Shown here: positions 12,801 through 24,032 of the stretch, piece by piece
Layout of the letters: each line of letters opens with the position of its first letter
Numbering within the stretch: the stretch's first letter is position 1
Assembly: GCF_001540865.1 (NCBI RefSeq)
Contig: NC_033642.1
Coordinates: forward strand, 3,729,988-3,793,987
DNA length: 64,000 bases
Source: Ananas comosus
Taxonomy: Eukaryota > Streptophyta > Magnoliopsida > Poales > Bromeliaceae
Direction of reading: 5' to 3'
Made by a program: the position numbers and the translations under genes
The notes under the pieces: generated by a model
Database searches by the model: none
What the model saw: only the letters and a program-made list of their open reading frames with translations
Told to the model about the DNA's origin: nothing

Positions 12801-13609
12801 AGAGAGACTCGCGCAGCTATATTTGGATAAGATTGTTAGACTGCATGGCGTGCCGATTTCGATCGTATCTGATAGGGATCCGAAATTTGTATCACACTTC
12901 TGGAGGAGTTTGCAGACAGCCTTGGGTACACAGTTGCAGTTCAGCACGGCGTTTCACCCACAGACAAATGGTCAGTCAGAGCGGACCATTCAAACTCTAG
13001 AGGACATGCTGAGAGCTTGTGTCCTGGACTTTGGAGGAGGATGGTATCGACATTTGAGATTGGTTGAGTTTGCGTACAACAAATAGCTATCAAGCGAGCA
13101 TCCGGATGGCTTCGTTTGAGGCGTTGTATGGACGCAGATGTTGATGCCCTTTGTGTTGGAATGATGTGGGTGAGAGGAAGACACTTGGGCCTGAGATTTT
13201 GCTTGAGGTTGAGGAAAAGGTGAGAGTTGTTCGACGACACCTTTTGACAGCCCAGAGCCGCCAGAGGAGCTACGCCGATACCCGGAGACAAGACTTGGAG
13301 TTTCAGGTTGGAGATCATGTATTTCTTAAAGTCTCGCCGTCTAGAAGGATTCGCCGATTTGGAGTACGTGGAAAGCTAAGTCCACGTTTCGTTGGCCTTT
13401 TCGAGGTATTAGAGCGAGTGGGACCAGTTGCTTACAGAATCGCTCTACCCCCGCGACTAGCTGGCATTCACGATGTCTTCCACGTCTCAGCATTAAGGAG
13501 ATATGTTTTCGATCCTTCTCAAGTGATTGACTTCACTCCACTTGAGATTGGCGAGGATCTGAGATACGAGGAGCGACCATTGCGGATTCTTGCTCGGGAG
13601 ACGAAAGAA
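9831..13609 (+). pseudogene. Pol pseudogene, copy 1 (PR-RT-RH-IN)
   Basis: The segments appear in Ty3/gypsy order. Protease has DTGASH at about 9920. Reverse transcriptase has [13 protein letters not shown] and the FIDDILIY active-site box at about 10917-10940. RNase H begins DASHSGLGC near 11370. Integrase has [20 protein letters not shown] and [11 protein letters not shown] around 12690-13010. The C-terminal [12 protein letters not shown] and RYEERPLRIL mark the start of a chromodomain. Frame is lost several times; RNase H is rearranged around an N at 11773, with about 125 bases repeated at 11864-11990 and 11993-12118. The frame ends at a deletion junction at 13609 that fuses ETKE to LTR sequence. 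Confidence 0.87.
11430..12125 (+). repeat. Repeated RNase H segments around an assembly N
   Basis: The RNase H stretch starting at [18 protein letters not shown] (about 11430) recurs after the N at 11773, and its later part ([17 protein letters not shown]) recurs again at about 12000. The copies differ from one another by many substitutions, so this is not a simple exact overlap. It may be a real rearrangement or a join of reads from different family members. Confidence 0.7.
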
Positions 13610-14802
13610 GTTGTTATTGTTTAGCTCAAATTCAGGAGTAGATATATTTTAGACATATTAACTGAATTGGGAGCATGCTATTAGCTGTTATTAATCATAC
13701 ATGTTGGACTTGGATAAAATATAGGAGAAAATCAGTGTTCGGAATCTGTCATATGTTAAACTACCTGATTTAGCCTTAGGGGCCGTTGTACTTTTATACA
13801 GTTGCAGTGTTCTCGTGGTGAGTACCCCAGGTAGTCTAATTTACTGTTACACTCGTGCTGGGATGTCGAGTCTATTTTTACAGTAGTGTTTAGACTGTTC
13901 CGGACTAGTGGGTGCCGTCGCAGTTGACGGTAGACCCGGATTTCGGCATTTTGAGATCCGATTGTGCCGATGGCACGTGACTAGTGGTTAGTAGCCAATT
14001 GGACTTATTTTCTTGACTTTAGCCTGTGAGAGCCTGATTGAGCTCGACAGAGATACGCTTGCATACTCGGTTGGGTCGCGCCCACGAGTTGCCGCTCCGG
14101 TGTTTGGCTTTGTGCTTTCGCGTTGATGTCACTGACTAGTTTTGCTATTCACAGACTATTTTGCGTGGAGGTAGCGTGGCTTAGACAGGCGGGACGGGTG
14201 AGTTCACAGTCCCCGGGACGGGTGTGTTCACAGTCTCTATTGAGATTGGGTCAGATTTGACAGTTACTACAGTTTGATAGTATAGTGGCAGGTAGCTGTA
14301 AATTTCTCTCCAGCTTTAACTACTAGTTTGTTTCTGACTGTAGTCTTAGTGGGTGGGCCGATGATGTTGAGGGCGGTACCCACTGAGGACTACTTGTTTT
14401 TACAGTAGTTCTCACGCCCAGTTGTTACCACTGTTTTGCAGAGCCACAGGTTCCGGCTGCTGCGCCTTCCGCAGATCAGGATCGAGGCAAGGGTGTCGCG
14501 AGTTAGAGCCCTACCCGACATGCTGAGCTAGAGGTGCCCCTACTGCAGGTAGATGTTTTGTTTCGAGTTTATGTACATAGTAGACTTAACTCGCTAGTGC
14601 GAGTAGCTCTGTATTTTGGATTTGGACTATGTATATGAAACTCAGTTTGTTTAGCTTCTGTTTTCTCTAGCAGCTCTCTACTACTGTTCGTAGTAGTGTT
14701 TGATTTACAGGTACAGCTATTCGCTTCGTATACAGGGAAAATTTCTTTGTATACGGCGGATTTGTCGACGTGCCCGGGGAACGAGACATCCGGGGTGTGA
14801 CA
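13610..14802 (+). repeat. 5'-truncated B-type LTR between the tandem copies
   Basis: From GTTGTTATTG at 13610 to GGTGTGACA at 14802 this sequence is near-identical by eye to 20412-21596 plus its displaced end. The 5' part of the LTR, the A-type LTR head, the polypurine tract and the end of the chromodomain are missing. The deletion corresponds to about 640 bp (19772-20411 in the second copy), with a 2-base overlap (AA) at the junction. It is followed directly by a primer binding site. Confidence 0.85.
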
Positions 14803-14810
14803 GATTAAGT

Positions 14811-14822
14811 TGGTATCAGAGC
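14811..14822 (+). promoter_or_regulatory. Primer binding site, initiator-Met tRNA type (copy 2)
   Basis: TGGTATCAGAGC, eight bases after the end of the truncated B-type LTR, identical to the site at 8187. Confidence 0.9.
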
Positions 14823-15100
14823 TTTGCTGTAGGTCGTTGGGACCCAGGAAACCTAAGTTTGGCAAACCTTAGGAGGGCAAGACGTGAGAGGCGTAATTTA
14901 TTCCGAAAGTCAATGATTAATTGTTCTAACTCCTCCTTGAGTGGGATGAGTGATTGAAGGAGTGTCTGTTTTGGCCTGAGAAATTATGTTGGCTGCAGAT
15001 AACATAATTTTGGAGGAAAACAGGGACCGCCTTCCAGACTTTCGTTGATTGAGTCGAGAGTGTTTATATTTCATCTGACCCCCATCTGGTCCTTTCAGCT

Positions 15101-16470
15101 ATGTATCGTCACCGAGGTCGACCGTCGTTACGGGAGCATGCCCAGTTGTCGCAAGATCGTGCGGGACCTTCCGAGATGCCTGAGCATGTGGAGCCGAGTG
15201 CCCAGCGTGAGCAGAGTGTTCGACCGGAGACGAGTACATCCCCGGACTTGAGTGCACAGTTAGCCGCCCTGACAGAGGTGACGAGGCGGCAGGGGAAGTT
15301 GTTGGAGAGGATGTGCGAGAGGCTAGCTTTGCCCCAGAGTTCAGCACCGAGGGCACCAGAGTCGTCTATTCCACCTCCGACTAGCCCAGTGACAGCATGA
15401 GCTGCAGCAGTCCCTACGCTAGCAGCAGTTCCATTAGTGCTAGTTGCGCCTGCTAGGGGGTCAGTACAGTTGACAGAGGCCGAGCAGGAGCGGTGGACGG
15501 AGAGGTTGGCTCGTTTCTGCCGTTTGATCCACCGATTTTCGATGGTAGTTGCACTGAGGCCTGGATTATTGAGGGATGGGTCGGTGCGATGGAGAAGTTA
15601 TTTGAGGATCTGTTCATTCCTGAGAGGGAGCAGGTGTCTTTGAGAGTCCATTGCTTGGCAGGTGATGCCCACGCCTGGTGGAGGAGAGTGAGGAGAGAGC
15701 AGGGACTGGTAGCGTTGCAGTTGAGATGGGATGGGTTCTGTGGAATGCTGTTTGGGATATTCTTTCCCAACAGTGTGAAACAGAAGCTCGAGGAAAATTT
15801 GAAGAAGATTCAGCAGGGGCATCGTCGAGTGCAGGAGTACATTCGGGAATTTACTCGACTCCTGAACTGTGTGCCATTTGTGGCCAGGGACGAGGCACAC
15901 AGGGTCTATCTGTTTGAGCAGGAGCTGAGACCCAACATTTTCAGGTTGGCGCGGACACAGAGGTCGAGGACTCTGGATGCGTCCATAGAGCAGGCCTTGT
16001 GGGTGCAGAGAGGTGAGGTGTTACTGCAGGAGAGGACTCAGACCGTGGGGCAGATCAGGATAGGAAGCGCCCAGCTCCAGATGATGGTGGACAGTCGAGC
16101 AGCCGGCGTCCGCCGAGACCTCCACGATCGCGTTCTCAGAGTCGTGGGTTCTCGGGGTGTCAGCGTTCTGGGAGACCTCGGCAGCAGAGGCAGTCACCGG
16201 GGTTACCACCGTGCGTGATATGTGGGGGACCACACTGGGCCCGGTAGTGCAAGCAGCGTGATGGTCGGTGTTTTGGATGTAGACAGTTAGGGCACATGAG
16301 GGCAGCTTGTCCTCGAGCAGCGTCTCCAGCACCATCATCAGCTTCAGCACCACCAGCACCGCAGCAGTCTTATGGAGCAGCACCGAGCTACCGCCAAGAG
16401 GACAGATCGTCTGTGCCGCGGTCGAGTGAGCGGCGACAGCAGGCTCCGAGTGGTAGGGTTTATGCAGCCC
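15101..16470 (+). pseudogene. Gag pseudogene, copy 2
   Basis: It opens with ATG at 15101 (MYRHRGRPSLREHAQL), an intact start compared with copy 1. The Pro/Ala-rich N-terminal region runs to a stop at about 15398. The capsid region follows with a frame change: FDGSCTEAWIIEGWVGAMEKLFEDL, then HAWWRRVRREQG and QEYIREFTRLLN at 15540-15860. A degenerate zinc knuckle lies near 16215-16310. It is less decayed than copy 1 and keeps Trp and Gln codons at several sites where copy 1 has TAG, but frameshifts near 15510 and 16050-16220 prevent a full Gag. Confidence 0.87.
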
Positions 16471-19400
16471 AGGTAGAGGACTCTACAGCGGCCGACCGAG
16501 TGGTGGCAGGTATCACTTTGATTTCTGGCATTAGAGTTCGTACTCTCTTTGATACCGGTGCATCTCATTCGTTTATTAACCGAGCATTTGCATTATTGCA
16601 TAGTCTAGAGTTAGGAGCCTTGTCTCAGACACGAGAGGTGCAGATCTCAGACCATATTTTACAGGTTGCGGAGTGTTGTTGGTCATGTCCGGTGTAGGTA
16701 GACTCGTGGATCATGCCCGCAGACCTGTTGGTGTTAGGGCAGCTGCAGGACTTCGACGTCGTACTCGGTATGGATTGGCTGGCGCGGTACTATACTACTA
16801 TCGATTGTGGAGCGAGGACAGTGACGTTCTGCGAGCCAGGCCAGGAGGAGTTTACTTTTAGAGGCTGCAGGAGTACGCTGTTTATCACTTGGATATCTTC
16901 GGCGAGGGCTCGACAGCTGATGAGTAGAGGATGTGTTGCCTTTCTGGCGACTGTTGTTGAGATACCTACGGCGGCGCCGGGACTCGAGGATATCCCAGTA
17001 GTCCGCAAGTTTCCGGATGTATTTCCCCCTGAGTTGACGTCGTTGCCGCCGGAGAGGGAGATTAAGTTTGTGATTGATGTAGTTCCTGGAACTGCACCAA
17101 TCTCGAGGGTACTTTATCGGATGGCGCCGGCAGAGCTGAGGGAGCTAAAAGCGCAGCTGCAGGATTTGATGGATAGAGGGTTTGTGAGATCGAGTGTTTC
17201 GCCTTGGGGAGTGCCAGTGTTGTTTGTTAAGAAGAAGAATGGTTCACTTAGGCTGTGTGTGGATTACCGGGAGCTGAATAAAGTGACCATCAAGAATAAG
17301 TATCCTCTACCGCGTATTGATGATTTGTTTGATCAGCTGCAGGGATCTTATGTCTTCTCGAAGATTGATCTCCAGTCAGGTTGCTACCAGCTGAGGGTGA
17401 GGGCCGAGGATGTTCCCAAGACGGTTTTTCGGACTCGGTACGGGTATTATGAGTTCACGGTGATGCCTTTTGAATTGACGAATGCCCCTGCCGCATTCAT
17501 AGATTTGATGAACAGAGTGTTCAAGCCGTTCTTGGATAGATTTGTGGTAGTCTTCATCGACGATATCCTGATTTACTCCCGGAGTGATGCTGAGCATAAG
17601 GAGCACTTGAGGATTGTGCTACAGCTTCTACGAGAGAAGAAGCTATATGCCAAGTTAAAGAAGTGCGAGTTCTGGCTACGAGAGGTTGCTTTCTTGGGCC
17701 ACGTGATTTCAGCTGAGGGAGTAGCTGTTGACCCGAAGAAGATTGATGTGATTCGGGGTTAGCCTAGACCGACGACAGTGATTGAGGTGAGGAGTTTCCT
17801 TGGGCTAGCAGGATATTACCGTCGGTTTGTGAAAAGCTTTGCGAAGCTTTCCACACCCCTCACTCGTTTGACGCGAAAGGGGATTAGATTCATCTGGAGT
17901 GAAGATTGTCAGAGGAGCTTTGATGAGTTGAGACTGAGGTTGACGTCAGCTCCTATCCTTGCCCTTCCTGTGATGGGGGAAGGATTCGTGATCTATAGTG
18001 ATGCATCGCATAGTGGACTGGGATGTGTGTTGATGCAGCATGGTAGGGTAATTGCTTATGCTTCACGGCAGTTAAAGAATTATGAGAAGAATTACCCTAT
18101 GCATGACTTGGAGCTTGCCGCGGTAGTTTTTGCTTTGAAGCTGTGGCGACATTACTTGTATGGCGAGCACTGCGAGATTTTCACCGATCATAAAAGTCTC
18201 AAGTATCTGTTCACTCAAAGGGAATTGAATCTGAGACAGCACCGATGGTTAGAGTTACTGAAGGACTATGACATTAGTATTCAGTATCATCCCGGTAGGG
18301 CGAACGTAGTGGCAGATACGTTGAGCAAGAAGTCAGTGCAGAGGCTGAGTTTGATGATCACTGAGCAGAGGCCATTACTCGAGGAGTTCTAGCGGCTGAG
18401 GCTTGAGGTAGTGTCCCCTGGATCTACTGCGAGACTGATGTCTTTGGTTTTGCAGCCCATTCTGTTGGATAGGATCCGGGAGAAACAGAGTGGAGATCCG
18501 TACCTGTTGAGGATTCGAGAGCAGTTAGACAGGGGGCAGGCTGGGGGTTTTGCTGTGGACAGTTCGGGAGTACTACGGTACAGGGACCGGCTGTGTGTGC
18601 CTATGGATTCAGAGATCCGAGAGGCTATTTTGAGAGAGGCTCATTATTCACCTTATACGATTCACCTTGGAGGAACCAAGATGTATAAGGACTTGAAGGC
18701 ACAGTTTTGGTAGAATGGGATGAAGAGGGACATTGGCAGATTTGTAGCTCAGTGTCTGACTTGTCAATAGGTAAAGGCCGAGCATCAGGTACCTGCTGGC
18801 AAGCTTCAGAGTCTGTCAGTGCCCGAGTGGAAATGGGAACAGATCACGATGGATTTCGTTGTGGGGTTGCCTAGAGCACAGGGTGGCTTCGATGCGATTT
18901 GGATGATAGTGGACAGACTGACTAAGTCTGCTCACTTCCTACCAGTTCAGACCACTTGGTCCAGAGAGAGACTCGCGCAGCTTTACTTGGATGAGATCGT
19001 CAGGCTACATGGTGTGCCAATATCGATCGTATCAGACCGAGATCCGAGGTTTGTATCGCATTTCTGCAGGAGTTTACAGACAGCTTTGGGGACTCAGTTA
19101 CATTTCAGCACAGCATTTCACCCACAGACGGATGGTCAGTCGGAGCGGACCATTCAGACTCTAGAGGACATGCTGAGAGCGTGTGTCCTGGACTTCAGAG
19201 GAGGGTGGTATCGACACTTGAGACTGGCAGAGTTTGCGTATAACAACAGCTATCAAACGAGTATTCAGATGGCTCCGTTTGAGGCATTGTATGGACGCAG
19301 GTGTCGATCCCTATTGTTTTGAAGTGATGTGGGTGAGAGGAAGACACTTGGCCTGAGATTTTGCTAGAGGCTGAGGAAAGGGTGAGAGTTGTTCGACGAC

Positions 19401-19824
19401 ACCTTTTGACAGCCCAGAGCCGCCAGAGAAGCTACGTCGATACCAGGAGACGGGACTTGGAGTTCCAGGTTGGAGATCATGTATTTCTTAAAGTCTCGCC
19501 GTCCAGAGGGATTCGTCGATTTGGAGTGCGTGGAAAGCTCAGTCCACGTTTCGTTGGCCCTTTTGAGGTATTGGAGCGAGTTGGACCAGTTGCTTACCGG
19601 ATTGCTCTACCACCCCGACTTGCTGGTATTCATGATGTGTTCCACGTCTCGGCGCTGAGGAGATATGTTTTCGATCCTTCTCACGTGATTGACTTCACTC
19701 CACTAGAGATTGGCAAGGATCTGAGATACGAGGAGCGACCGGTGCGGATTCTTGCTCATGAGACGAAAGAATTGCGCAACCGGGTCATCCCGTATATAAA
19801 AGTGTAGTGGTATGTCTAAGTTTC
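16471..19824 (+). pseudogene. Pol pseudogene, copy 2 (PR-RT-RH-IN-chromodomain remnant)
   Basis: Protease has DTGASHSF at about 16550. RT spans 16980-17760, with [13 protein letters not shown] and the catalytic [11 protein letters not shown] near 17550. RNase H spans 17970-18330, with DASHSGLGC and [10 protein letters not shown]. Integrase spans 18620-19320, with catalytic D in MDFVVGLP, D in VSDRDPRF and E in [11 protein letters not shown]. The C-terminal region has [12 protein letters not shown] and the chromodomain start [11 protein letters not shown], then TAG at 19805. Frames are broken by TAGs at about 16696, 17760, 18390, 18711 and 18768 and by a frame change near 19320. It is longer and better preserved than copy 1 but not translatable as one protein. 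Confidence 0.88.
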
Positions 19825-19842
19825 GAGGACGAAACTTTTTAT

Positions 19843-19854
19843 AGTGGGGGAGGA
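19843..19854 (+). promoter_or_regulatory. Polypurine tract
   Basis: AGTGGGGGAGGA lies immediately before TGTGAGATCC, the start of the A-type 3' LTR. It is the expected plus-strand primer for reverse transcription and fixes the LTR boundary at 19855. The conserved TTTCGAGGACGAAAC lies just upstream. Confidence 0.9.
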
Positions 19855-19915
19855 TGTGAGATCCCTGGTGTTCAGCAGTTAAGGCTTGTCGACAGCTCTG
19901 GAGAGTGTCGGGGCA
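19855..19915 (+). repeat. A-type 3' LTR, first 61 bases
   Basis: It matches the start of the 5' LTR (6901-6961) with two or so differences. It is cut after GGGGCA by a B-type LTR and resumes at 24033 with the duplicated GGGCA followed by AGTCTGAG. Confidence 0.9.
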
Positions 19916-22900
19916 TGTGAGATACTGAACCTTAGCAAATTAGCAAGGTTACAGTATAAGTTATGCTTGATTGAGCTCGAGACATTTTGCGCAAAATAGA
20001 CGCAAAAAATAGACTTTGAAACTCAAGTTTCAAAGTAGAGGACTAAAGTTGAATATCGTAGTAGGTGAGGGGCTTTTGGATAATTGTCGCCTTTCAACCT
20101 TATCCCACAGCTTTAATTAGGATAAGGTGGCAGGTGCTACTAATTAAGGTTGCTATTCTCTCTCTCTCTCTTTATGTTAGCTCGTGGGCACGGTGGAGAG
20201 CTCGAGCTCGGGAGGTTTTCGTCGTCGACGTCGCGCCGCGGTGCCGTTCGAGCGTGCGTTTGTCGTCGTAGCGTTGTGAGGAGGCCGGGCGAAGGTGTGA
20301 TTTCGCCGTTCTCGACGTCGCGCCGGGTTGGATTTAGCTAGCGAGGTGGGTTTATCATCGGAATCCTATTTCTATAGTATTATTGGTCGACATGTATCGT
20401 TAATATTACAAGTTGTTATTGTTTAGCTCAAATTCAGGAGTAGGTATGTTTTAGACATATTAACTGAATTGGGAGCATGTTATTAGCTGTTATTAATCAT
20501 ACATGTTGGACTTGGATAAAACATAGGAGAAAACCAGTGTTCGGAATCTGTCATATGTTAACCTACCTGATTTAGCCTTAGGGGTCGTTGTACTTTTATA
20601 CAGTTGCAATGTTCTCGTAGTAAGTACCCCAGGTAGTCTAATTTACTGTTACACTCGTGCTGGGATGCCGAATCTATTTTTACAGTAGTGTTTAGACTGT
20701 TCCGGACTAGTGGGTGCCGTCGCGGTTGACGGTAGACCCGGATTTCGGCATTTTGAGATCCGATTGTGCCGATGGCACGTGACTAGTGGTTAGTAGCCAA
20801 TTGGACTTATTTTCTTGACTTTAGCCTGTGAGAGCCTGATTGAGCTCGACAGAGATACGCTTGCATACTCGGTTGGGTCGCGCCCACGAGTTGCCGCTCC
20901 GGAGTTTGGCTTTGTGCTTTCGCGTTGATGTCACTGACTAGTTTTGCTATCCACGGACTATTTTGCGTGGAGGTAGCGTGGCTTAGACAGGCGGGACGGG
21001 TGAGTTCACAGTCCCCGGGACGGGTGTGTTCACAGTCCCTATTAAGATTGGGTCAGATTTGACAGTTACTACAGTTTGATAGTATAGTGGCAGGTAGCTG
21101 TAGATTTCTTTCCAGCTTTAACTACTAGTTTGTTTCTGACTGTAGTCTTAGTGGGTGGGCCGATGATGTTGAGGGCGGTACCCACTGAGGACTACTTATT
21201 TTTACAGTAGTTCTCACGCCCAGTTGTTACCACTGTTTTGCAGAGCCACAGGTTCCGGCTGCTGCGCCTTCTGCGGATCAGGATCGAGGCAAGAGCGTCG
21301 CGAGTTAGAGCCCTACCCGACGTGCTGAGCTAAAGGTACCCCTACTGCAGGTAGATGTTTTGTTTCGAGTTTATGTACATAGTAGACTTAACTCGCCAGT
21401 GCGAGTAGCTCTGTATTTTGGATTTGGACTATATATATGAAACTCAGTTTGTTTAGCTTCTGTTTTCTCTAGCAGCTCTCTACTACTGTTCGTAGTAGTG
21501 TTGGATTTATAGGTACAACTGTCGCTTCGTATATAGGAAAAATTTCTTTGTATACGGCGGATTTGTCGGCGTGCCCGGGGAACGAGACATCCGGGGTGTC
21601 ACGCCCCGGGGCTCAGCGGAAGCCTACCCGGCACGTGTCCAGACCCGCCATACGTCTAAAACATATAAGGCGTCTACAAAATTTTGATAAATGAAACAGT
21701 AATACAAGAGATCTAGTGATATCAGAGCATTGTACAACTAGTTCTATAACAAGGAAAAGGACATAAAGTTGGAAATCCACTAAATACAAAAAAACATAAA
21801 GTAAGTACGATAGGAATCCATAACAAGTGCTAAACAAAGTACAAGGTAGTCTCTCTATACATGGTACAAAACCTCTCCCTCTCTCTAACCCAAATAAAGA
21901 AGGAGTAACCACCTAGCGCAAAAGAACTCTCCCCGAGCTAGCTATGCGACACCCTTGCCGCGATCCCGTGCCTCCGCCGGTGCCGAAGGCTCTGAAAAGG
22001 AAACATAGAAACAGGGGCGTGAGAACTATTGAATAATAGTTTCCAGTGGGCAATTACTCATTTCAGTGAAATGCGCCACTAGGCCGAACTACAACAAAAA
22101 AGAAGGGTCAGTGTACAAGTATAAGCCAAAGCGATAAAACAACTAGGAAATAAATATGAATACTATCCCTCCATGATGTCTCTACTTAGCATGACTTGCA
22201 TAAGTAAGAAGGCAACTACTACAAGTATGTGCACAAGAGTATCCAACATGCAAATACATAAGTATGCAACTAACCCAATACCCACAATGTAAATAGTAAA
22301 GGTGTCATTGTTTACTATTCTAGTCAATGTCCACTTGTCACTTTATCTGTTAAAGTTCAACTCTGATAAGACCCACCTGAAGGCTGTCTGGCATAAGACC
22401 CACCCGAAGGCTGTCTGGCTTTACCGTGCCTAATGGCCCCGTGGTAGTCAACATCCCCACCCTAGGAATGAGCCTTTCTCATGGCAAACCACTTCGGCGC
22501 CCAATCCCGCACGGCGAACATATCGCGATGGCCAACTCCGGAGTGCCGGCTTGTAGGGAGCGACCCTCACAAGCATGTGCGAATGAGCACAATGGCAAGC
22601 ATGCATACGATCCGTCACAAGTACCAAGTCCTCATGAGTAATACATGGAATATATCACATATCTCATAGGCCTATCTCTATGTCATCATGTTGCAGTTTC
22701 ATAGTTTACTAGTTTCAAATGCCTCTTTATGACACTTTTGTTCAACAAGTCTAAGCATGATAATTATGTTTATAATGCATAATTCTAGTGATTTCCATTA
22801 TACATAATGAGTTCCCAACTCGCAACAAGAACCACTCCTCTCATGCATGCTACCAACACATATAACTCTACTATATAGAGTGAAAATTTTATGATACATA

Positions 22901-24032
22901 AGGCATGCATGTTAAGTGTTCTAAAATTTTTATAAATTATAAATAATATGGATTTGCACTTAGAAATGCTTTACGACGAGTATAGAAAGCATAGGGGCCA
23001 TTTCGCCTCGTGTTCAAGAAGCCAAACCCACCAAAACACTCGCGATCCTTCGTAAGCTCAGACGAAGGTGTCGACTAGCCTCCTAGCACCCTAGAGATGT
23101 AGGAATAAGGGTCAAACAAACGTAACGAACAACTACAAGGTTGATCATTAACCATCTCAAGCTAGGGTTGGAAAAAACTCACCTCAAGTGAAAAACCCTC
23201 TCTTAATCTTCAAATGGGAGGTAGAGGTCTTCCAATCTAACCTATATAAAGGTTCCAAACCATTCCAATGAGATCAAGAAGCTTCAAATCAAGAATCCCC
23301 AAATCTAACCCTAAAATCCAAAATCTAGGGTTTAAACAAGCAAAAAGCCACAAAACTAAGATCTAGAGGAAGGAACCTTGCCACTTACCTCTAGAATGCT
23401 CCAATCCAAGCTCAAAATCTTCTAGGTTTGAAGATTGATCCACCACAAAGCTCCAAAAGCAAGCTCCAAGCCTCCAAAGGTGAGAAATGAGGAAGAAGAT
23501 GGTGCTCCAAGGCCTCTAAGCAAGCTCCTCTCCTCTCCTTCTCCTTCTTCTCCTTCCCTTTCTCTCTCTAGAAGTGTAGGGAGAGTGTGAGGGAGAGAAA
23601 ATGAGAGTGAGAGGGGGTAGAGAGGCTGCCTAAAGCCTCTAAGGTAACAAAATCCACTTAGGCCCCTCAAAAATCCACTCTGTGCACTGCCCGGTCTGGG
23701 CCGCTTACGCGCTGAGGGACCGGTCTCTCCCTGCCAGGGACCGGTCTCTCGGCTCGTCCCGCAAAACCAGCGTTCGGAAACCGGCCTCTCACAGCCAGGG
23801 ACCGGTTGCCTCAATCCCTGTCGCAGCACTGTGCTGAGGGGACCGGTCTCTCATATCAGGGACCGGTCCCCGAGAGTGAAAACTCTCAGGACTTGCCAAA
23901 ACTCTAGAGATCGAACTTTTAGGCCGGTATATATTGACGACCCTCCACCAAGTGTGGAAAAGTTCGGAATACATATTGAACACTTGAACCTCGCAATTTG
24001 CAAAGGTCCAGTGTGCTACACGGGGCGTGACA
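19916..24032 (+). mobile_element. B-type solo LTR inserted in the A-type 3' LTR
   Basis: It starts TGTGAGATACTG at 19916 and ends GGGGCGTGACA at 24032. The flanks 19911-19915 and 24033-24037 are both GGGCA. Without the nested element it is about 1.69 kb with no coding sequence. It is related to the A-type LTR, especially over the last 150 bases, but is clearly a different subfamily. It is interrupted between 21596 and 24026. Confidence 0.88.
21597..24020 (-). mobile_element. Solo LTR nested inside the B-type LTR
   Basis: It starts TGTCACGCCCCG and ends GTGTGCTACA on the plus strand, so it is inserted in the minus orientation. The flanks 21592-21596 and 24021-24025 are both CGGGG, and removing it restores the B-type LTR end CCGGGGCGTGACA. 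It is 2,424 bp long. A cluster of GGGACCGGTCTCTC-type units lies at 23705-23880. ORFs within it (22426-22641, 23422-23829) are not recognised and are probably chance. Confidence 0.9.
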
